64,000 nt of DNA from Gremmenia infestans. Taxonomy: Eukaryota; Ascomycota; Leotiomycetes; Helotiales; Hamatocanthoscyphaceae. The stretch is taken from contig JAFEVB010000012.1 in the NCBI GenBank assembly GCA_032629725.1, positions 434,001 to 498,000 on the forward strand, read 5' to 3'. The position numbers were made by a program, and so were the translations under genes. The notes under the pieces are model-generated. The model was not told where the DNA came from. It made no database searches and saw nothing but the letters and a program-made list of their open reading frames with translations. Positions 59,477-64,000 of the stretch are shown here, piece by piece (within the stretch, counting starts at the first letter, position 1; each line of letters starts with the position of its first letter).

Positions 59477-59746
59477 ATGACAAGAGTAAGCAGTATCCCT
59501 TTTATCGTAGGATCATACTCTGTACTAACTATTAGCCAGCCTAATCCTACCTACAAGAACGGAGACAAGGTCAGAATAGTTTCAGATCCGAGAAACCTCG
59601 TTGAAGGAACAATATGCGAAATCAATCGGTGGATTGAAGAACAATGGCAGTACGAATATCAGGTAACATGTGCCAATGAAGGCTTCTACAATCGCTGGGT
59701 CTTGGAGTCTGATCTTCGGCGGGGATGGGTAATGGAAACTCGATGA
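59477..59746 (+). CDS. Small two-exon gene, 71-residue unidentified protein
   Basis: Exon 1 (59477-59485) is just Met-Thr-Arg. The intron 59486-59539 has donor GTAAGC, a CTAAC branch site and a CCAG acceptor. Exon 2 (59540-59746) continues PNPTYKNGDKVRIVSDPRNL and ends RGWVMETR. The pattern of a Gly-Asp-Lys-Val-Arg-Ile start, alternating beta-strand residues and aromatic pairs (EQWQYEYQVTC, YNRWVLESDL) suggests a small SH3-like or KOW-like beta barrel. Without splicing the frame also runs open from the ATG, giving 89 residues with a hydrophobic N-terminus, but the intron signals are too good to ignore. No family name can be given. Confidence 0.5.
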   Translation: MTRVSSIPFIVGSYSVLTISQPNPTYKNGDKVRIVSDPRNLVEGTICEINRWIEEQWQYEYQVTCANEGFYNRWVLESDLRRGWVMETR

Positions 59747-60068
59747 ACAGTCAAGAGCCGACTCGGCTGGGGTGGCAAAGCAGAAGCGGCTACTGCAGTG
59801 TAACAAGTACCACCTACCGCCTACGAGCAAACACAATGGAACTTGTTCTATCAACCAATAATTGTAATTTGGGAACTACTTAACATCCAAGACTAGGCTG
59901 CCTCATGACACCAGCCGGGAAGCTGCAGGGCAACCTCGAACATGAAGAAACCCGATTTCATTACTACTACTGTTCCTTAACCCCTTTCCCATCATCTTTT
60001 TACTATCGTGGAAATCCGGAAGCTTCTAATGTTTGCACCAGATTGAGGGTTGCTGCGTATATTTTAAG
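59747..60068. other. Short spacer before the DUF6594 gene
   Basis: 322 bp with no feature other than a plus-strand chance frame at 59905-60147. Confidence 0.4.
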
Positions 60069-61534
60069 ATGGAAGGGTCTATTGAACAAGACTTCATGGA
60101 ACGGGGAGAAAGCGCCGCGCTCGAGAATGAGAATTCGAAAGGGCTAGGATTTCAGGTGCTGGACGCTCGAAAGCTTTCCACGGGTACGTTTACGACTGCT
60201 CAAGACTCGACATCGATAAGGACGAGAGGTAAACAATGAAAGATGAACATTCAACATCACTCTACCATGCTGAATTGTTTGCAGAAGGTAGCTCCCACAA
60301 CCATCGTCAACTCCATACCCTCAAGAGACGGCTCCCTAAGTTTCGTACCAAAACACGAGCTCTGCAGCGAGAATTTGTTGCGCCATGCGGATCTAAAGTC
60401 AGAAAATGCAAGTATCGAGAGTTCACTTCGAGCTCTTATATCAAGAGGGAAAGCACTAATAACTGGACAGTAGAAGACTGTCCGAAAGGCTACCCGCGAC
60501 TCGCTGCGTTCCTTGACATCGACGAGAACTTCATGCTCTACCGTCGCTTTGGATTCTTACAAGCTCGAATACTTCTTTACAAGCAAGACGAGCTCAGAAG
60601 ACTTGAGCACACTCTCGACAGATTGGATAAGGTAGATGAAGAGACGCGGCCGGATATGCTTTTATCGCGTGAGAAGGATGATGCAGATGATGATTTTCGA
60701 ATGAAGCTGATACATGAGATTGACGAGAAGTTCAGGGAATACGGTGGGAACTTTCTGAATATTTGGGATAAAACCGAGCTTATTATACACAGCACAGCTT
60801 TTAATTGTTGCTCGAGATCTCGCAGCTTTCAGCCGTCCACCAACTCGAGACTATCTTAGCATACGGAGATACTTCGACGAGCAAGCTCCACTCTGCACAG
60901 TCGAGAGCTATATATACCACAGAGAAGATATTGTTACCCTGAAGCCCGGGCGGGAGCACTCATGGCTAGACTCGATGGTAGAAAGTATCCTACGGAGGCT
61001 GTCGGGGAAGATTGTCCGAGTAGGTATCCAGCGAATTTGATGACTGGCTAGCTTATGCTGATTTGTGAACCTACAGTATATATTTACCACCCCCGTAAGT
61101 TTCTTTCTTTAGTTCGACCCTCATATTACTTAACACTTTCTGTGCCAGGAAATCCGCGAAAAAGCCGATGCAAAAACATCTGGCGTTCGGCTCCTGCAAA
61201 GAGAACGCGTCGAACTCCTAGTATCCCTCATCATCACCGTTATAATCGTCGCAATCCTGATTATTCCAATATACCTACTGTTCTACCTCACCGTTGGAAG
61301 TCAAACTAACCACAGCATGGCGATCATCATCAGCGTGCTGCTCATTTTCACGTTGCTCTTCTCCGTTGTCCTGTCGCTATTCACTCGGGCCAAGAGACAT
61401 GAAATCCTTGCTGCTGCCGCTGCGTAAGTTTAAATCGTTATTAACTGGACATGGGGTAATACTGATGATATATTTGCAGTTATTGCGCTGTGCTGGTAGT
61501 TTTCATTGGGAATGTGGGGAAATTGAATACCTGA
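60069..61534 (+). CDS. DUF6594 membrane protein, six exons
   Basis: Exons are 60069-60228, 60285-60743, 60793-61019, 61077-61094, 61149-61423 and 61480-61534, giving 397 residues in a continuous frame. After a polar N-terminus, the DUF6594 core begins GYPRLAAFLDIDENFMLYRR at about residue 140, followed by FGFLQARILLYKQDELRRLE. Next comes the middle segment with ARDLAAFSRPPTRDYLSIRR. The C-terminus has three hydrophobic helices: LLVSLIITVIIVAILIIPIY, AIIISVLLIFTLLFSVVLSL and CAVLVVFIGNVG, as usual in this fungal-specific family of unknown function. Exon 4 is only 18 nt (Tyr-Ile-Phe-Thr-Thr-Pro), flanked by ACAG and GTAAGT. Confidence 0.88.
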
Positions 61535-63029
61535 TGGGAATAGGTTGACGAATGATGACAAGAAGTACAGAAGCAGCAGCTGTTAGAGAACACTGAAGGG
61601 TAGCTGTTGAGACGCTAGATTTTTATTTTGGGGGTAAGGCTATTCTTGGGTTGATCTAGATGGGCTCGAAGAGGGGTTATGATACAACGACATATCTTTC
61701 CTTCAAATGTGCAGATTTTAAACTTTTCGAAGGAATCTACAATACTATTTATGAAGCCAATAGATGAAAGCCACATCTGTTCCATTCCTTCCCGTCTTCG
61801 TTATCCGCCCTCTTTCTATCCTCTACCCTATGCGTGCGGATCTTGGCAGTGGCCTAAGTACCGTCCTTTCAAGCACAATGCAAAAGAGCTTCAATGTTCT
61901 CCGGGCGTCCATTGGCGCTAAATCATTCCCTTGTATGGATTCTTACAGTAGATTCACAAGTATTCAAAGTGAAACTTGAAATTCTCAATCTTGTCACCTA
62001 CGTCTTTGGCTCCATGCCGCTGTCAGGTTAGAGAATTCGATTCCACGAACCGTGATCTTTGGGTGCCAATCTTCAAAAAGGATTTGAGAGAAATAGTCAT
62101 TATGATCATTGGGACTACGAGCTTTGTGGAAGAATTGGGAAGTGATGGGGGTGATCGTGAAGACGGTGTAGCCGATAAGCTGCGCCCAATACCTCAGACA
62201 CAGAGAGGTAAAGTAGCCAACGTGGTCCACCCACATGATGTCGGAGAGAAAAGATATATATGGGATAAGATGAAGTCATTAGTGAGCTTCAAGAAATTCC
62301 TACAGCGTGTTACGGAGACGGAAGAAGCATTGATTACCCCTATTGTCAGATGCGTGGTTATGGTTGTGGTTGGGGCCAATGGTGAAGTGGCTTGAAAGCA
62401 GACCATAGAGACCGATTCGACGGAGCTGCAGGCGTCTAATCCGTACTCATACTAGAACATGGTAATTTAGCAAGGTCACGGTACCTGACTCTAAGACACA
62501 TCTACGAGATTCGCTCAGTTTGTGAGCTCCGTCAACGGCCCTTTACACTAAACGGGACTGTAAAATGAAAGGAAAATAAGATCCCAAAGAATTGTCCAAG
62601 GAACGGAAGTCAAATTAGAACCAGCGTAGCATAGCCTTTGTTTTTCTCTCTAGTAAACACACGCAACAAACACATCAACTCAACACGTACAAAACGCCTA
62701 CAACTAGCTGGCGTGGATAATTTCCGGTAAACTTTATTTCATTACAAGGTCCGCCATGTAGTCTGTTCGGCTTGTCCGCATATCACGAGTCTCCAAGAAT
62801 TGGTAGGCTGGAAATATGAATGTGAAATGAATGGACAGCTTATCTGTTAGACTAATAGGAAAATGCGGAATATTTCCTTGGTCACGCAGAGACATATATA
62901 TATATATATGCTTGTGCATATCATTTCACCGCTCTCCACTAGTCCCCGGCAATGGCAACTTTATTCCCCATTTCTTAACCAAAGGGATCTATAGATATAC
63001 TAGAGTCTTTGCGCGCCTCTTGCTAAAGG
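61535..63029. other. Intergenic stretch, unclear open frames on both strands
   Basis: About 1.5 kb. Around 61764-62406 both strands are open: 61976-62395 plus (139 codons) and 61994-62236 / 62194-62406 minus. Neither product has a recognised motif, and I cannot decide which, if either, is coding. A TA-dinucleotide run sits at 62893-62910. The final part is the 3' flank of the urea transporter gene. Confidence 0.35.
62893..62910. repeat. TA dinucleotide repeat
   Basis: Eight consecutive AT units bounded by C and G. A simple microsatellite 3' of the urea transporter. Confidence 0.85.
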
Positions 63030-63859
63030 CTAAATGCCCGAGTCGGAAGCCTTCGCGACATTTTTCTCCAAAACACCTTCCGCTACAGATCTAGAAGAAG
63101 AATTCTTTTCTGGTTGTATTCCCTCAGTCACTTGGGCGCCCGTTTTGGAATTTTTGCCGCTAAAGATATATTTTGCAAACTTTGCCAAAGAATCTCTGCT
63201 TTCCCATATTGGAAGCAAAGTGATAGTCCCCGCTGTTCGTAGTATCAGTTGTGCACTCAAATGAAAGCTACAATTGTGACTTACCAGCAAAGAAAGCCCA
63301 CAAGAACACCACAACAATCCACGCTTTGAAGAACCCTTTCGAAAACACTAGGTATCAAAACAGGTTAGACTCATCAACTCATGCGGGTGCTCAAAGGTCT
63401 CAGCTTACCGTAACTTGTGGCATACATTGGAATGGGCCAGAGGATCAAATATGCCAGTGTCATAACAAGGCTTGCGATGATCGCCCATTTTCTGGCTCGG
63501 AACAAGATCTTCTCATTCTTTTCGTCGTGAGTCCGGGCAGCTTCCATTGCGTATTCCGCTTGTGCGTCGGTTTCCGGAACTCTCTGGTCACTCCCATCTT
63601 CATAATCATCTGCCGCTTTGACTTCCTTGAACTTTTCAAAGTCATAATTCTCGGATCTGATGAAGGTGAATAAAGGCGTCAGAACAAGTGGTGCGCAGAG
63701 CGAGCACATATTCCCAGCTGCAAGTGGCAAATTCGTGCTGAGGGTAGCAATTGTAAGTACTCCCTCTGTTGATCTTGCCGTCAGAAGCCACGCAATAATT
63801 CCGCATGCCGAACTTATCGTTGGAGAAGCAATGACAGCGAGCTTTGATTGTTTCGACCA
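63030..63859 (-). CDS. dur3: DUR3-like urea transporter, C-terminal part only
   Basis: Three exons (63409-63859, 63285-63347 and 63030-63232) encode the last 238 residues. The rest lies beyond the right edge, and the acceptor at 63860 shows an intron follows upstream. The segment SACGIIAWLLTARSTEGV, then NLPLAAGNMCSLCAPLVLTP and YDFEKFKEVKAADD, matches the late transmembrane helices and cytoplasmic loop of DUR3, a member of the sodium:solute symporter family that imports urea with protons at the plasma membrane. LWPIPMYATSYVFSKGFFKAW and WIVVVFLWAFFAAGTI/LPIWESRD continue the typical C-terminus. The last ~40 residues are a Ser/Lys-rich tail. In fungi such genes are usually under nitrogen control; no promoter is visible here. 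Confidence 0.85.
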
Positions 63860-64000
63860 CTAGAACCTTGGGGAGTTAGTTATTTCCTATTCAAGAAGGT
63901 TTCGGGAGTAGAAGGAGCTTATGTTTCCAGTTTAGGAAGTGGATAAGGAGTAGTTGGAGTACATGAGACGAAACATGATAGAAGGGGGCAGGGTAGAATC

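Noticed and set aside
61976..62395. 139-codon plus-strand frame
   Set aside because: The minus strand is open across the same interval, neither product has a recognised domain, and no splice model supports either. Left as unclear intergenic DNA.
1..64000. tRNA, rRNA, CRISPR arrays, operons
   Set aside because: No tRNA A/B box pairs, rRNA cores or spaced direct repeats were seen, and the intron-rich eukaryotic layout makes bacterial features implausible.

Overview
This window looks like nuclear DNA of a filamentous ascomycete (Pezizomycotina). Most genes are cut by short introns of about 45-60 nt with GTAAGT-like donors, CTAAC-type branch sites and CAG/TAG/AAG acceptors. The gene set is fungal: a fused P450-reductase of the CYP505 type, a Zn2Cys6 regulator, a LaeA-like methyltransferase, a NACHT (STAND) receptor-like protein, a DUF6594 membrane protein and small secreted proteins. 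A helotialean (Leotiomycetes) source is my guess from the overall feel, not something the sequence proves. Exon coordinates were read by hand from splice signals, reading-frame continuity and family motifs.

Layout. 1-9.8 kb is accessory and AT-rich: a four-exon secreted zincin-like gene (minus strand), a long TA-rich desert, a decayed Tc1/mariner transposase, then a five-exon secreted thaumatin-like gene. 9.8-35 kb is a dense block: a mitochondrial half-size ABC transporter (minus) divergent from cdc37 (plus); clathrin light chain (minus) convergent with cdc37 and divergent from a LaeA-like methyltransferase (plus); a full-size ABCA transporter (plus); a CLC chloride transporter (minus) divergent from neurochondrin (plus); then a five-exon NACHT/ankyrin-like protein (plus) and a small single-pass membrane protein (minus). 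35.5-41.8 kb holds CYP505 and a Zn2Cys6 regulator, both minus, about 1.2 kb apart.

42-50 kb is a second AT-rich, gene-poor stretch with two islands of coding-like sequence, a small inverted-repeat element and no gene I can name. 50.6-54.8 kb encodes a 1224-residue RING-H2/PH/VWA protein with the architecture of yeast Far1/Ste5 scaffolds. 55.9-63.9 kb has a secreted cysteine-rich protein, a 71-residue two-exon gene, a six-exon DUF6594 membrane protein with an 18-nt microexon, and the 3' part of a DUR3-like urea transporter that runs off the right edge.

The genes do not form one pathway. Housekeeping genes (Hsp90 co-chaperone, clathrin, mitochondrial ABC, CLC, neurochondrin) are interleaved with accessory genes for secretion, detoxification and non-self sensing. 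The observations most worth following are the NACHT receptor, the RING/PH/VWA scaffold with a degenerate metal site, the secreted zincin, the 71-residue gene and the unexplained coding islands in the AT-rich blocks.
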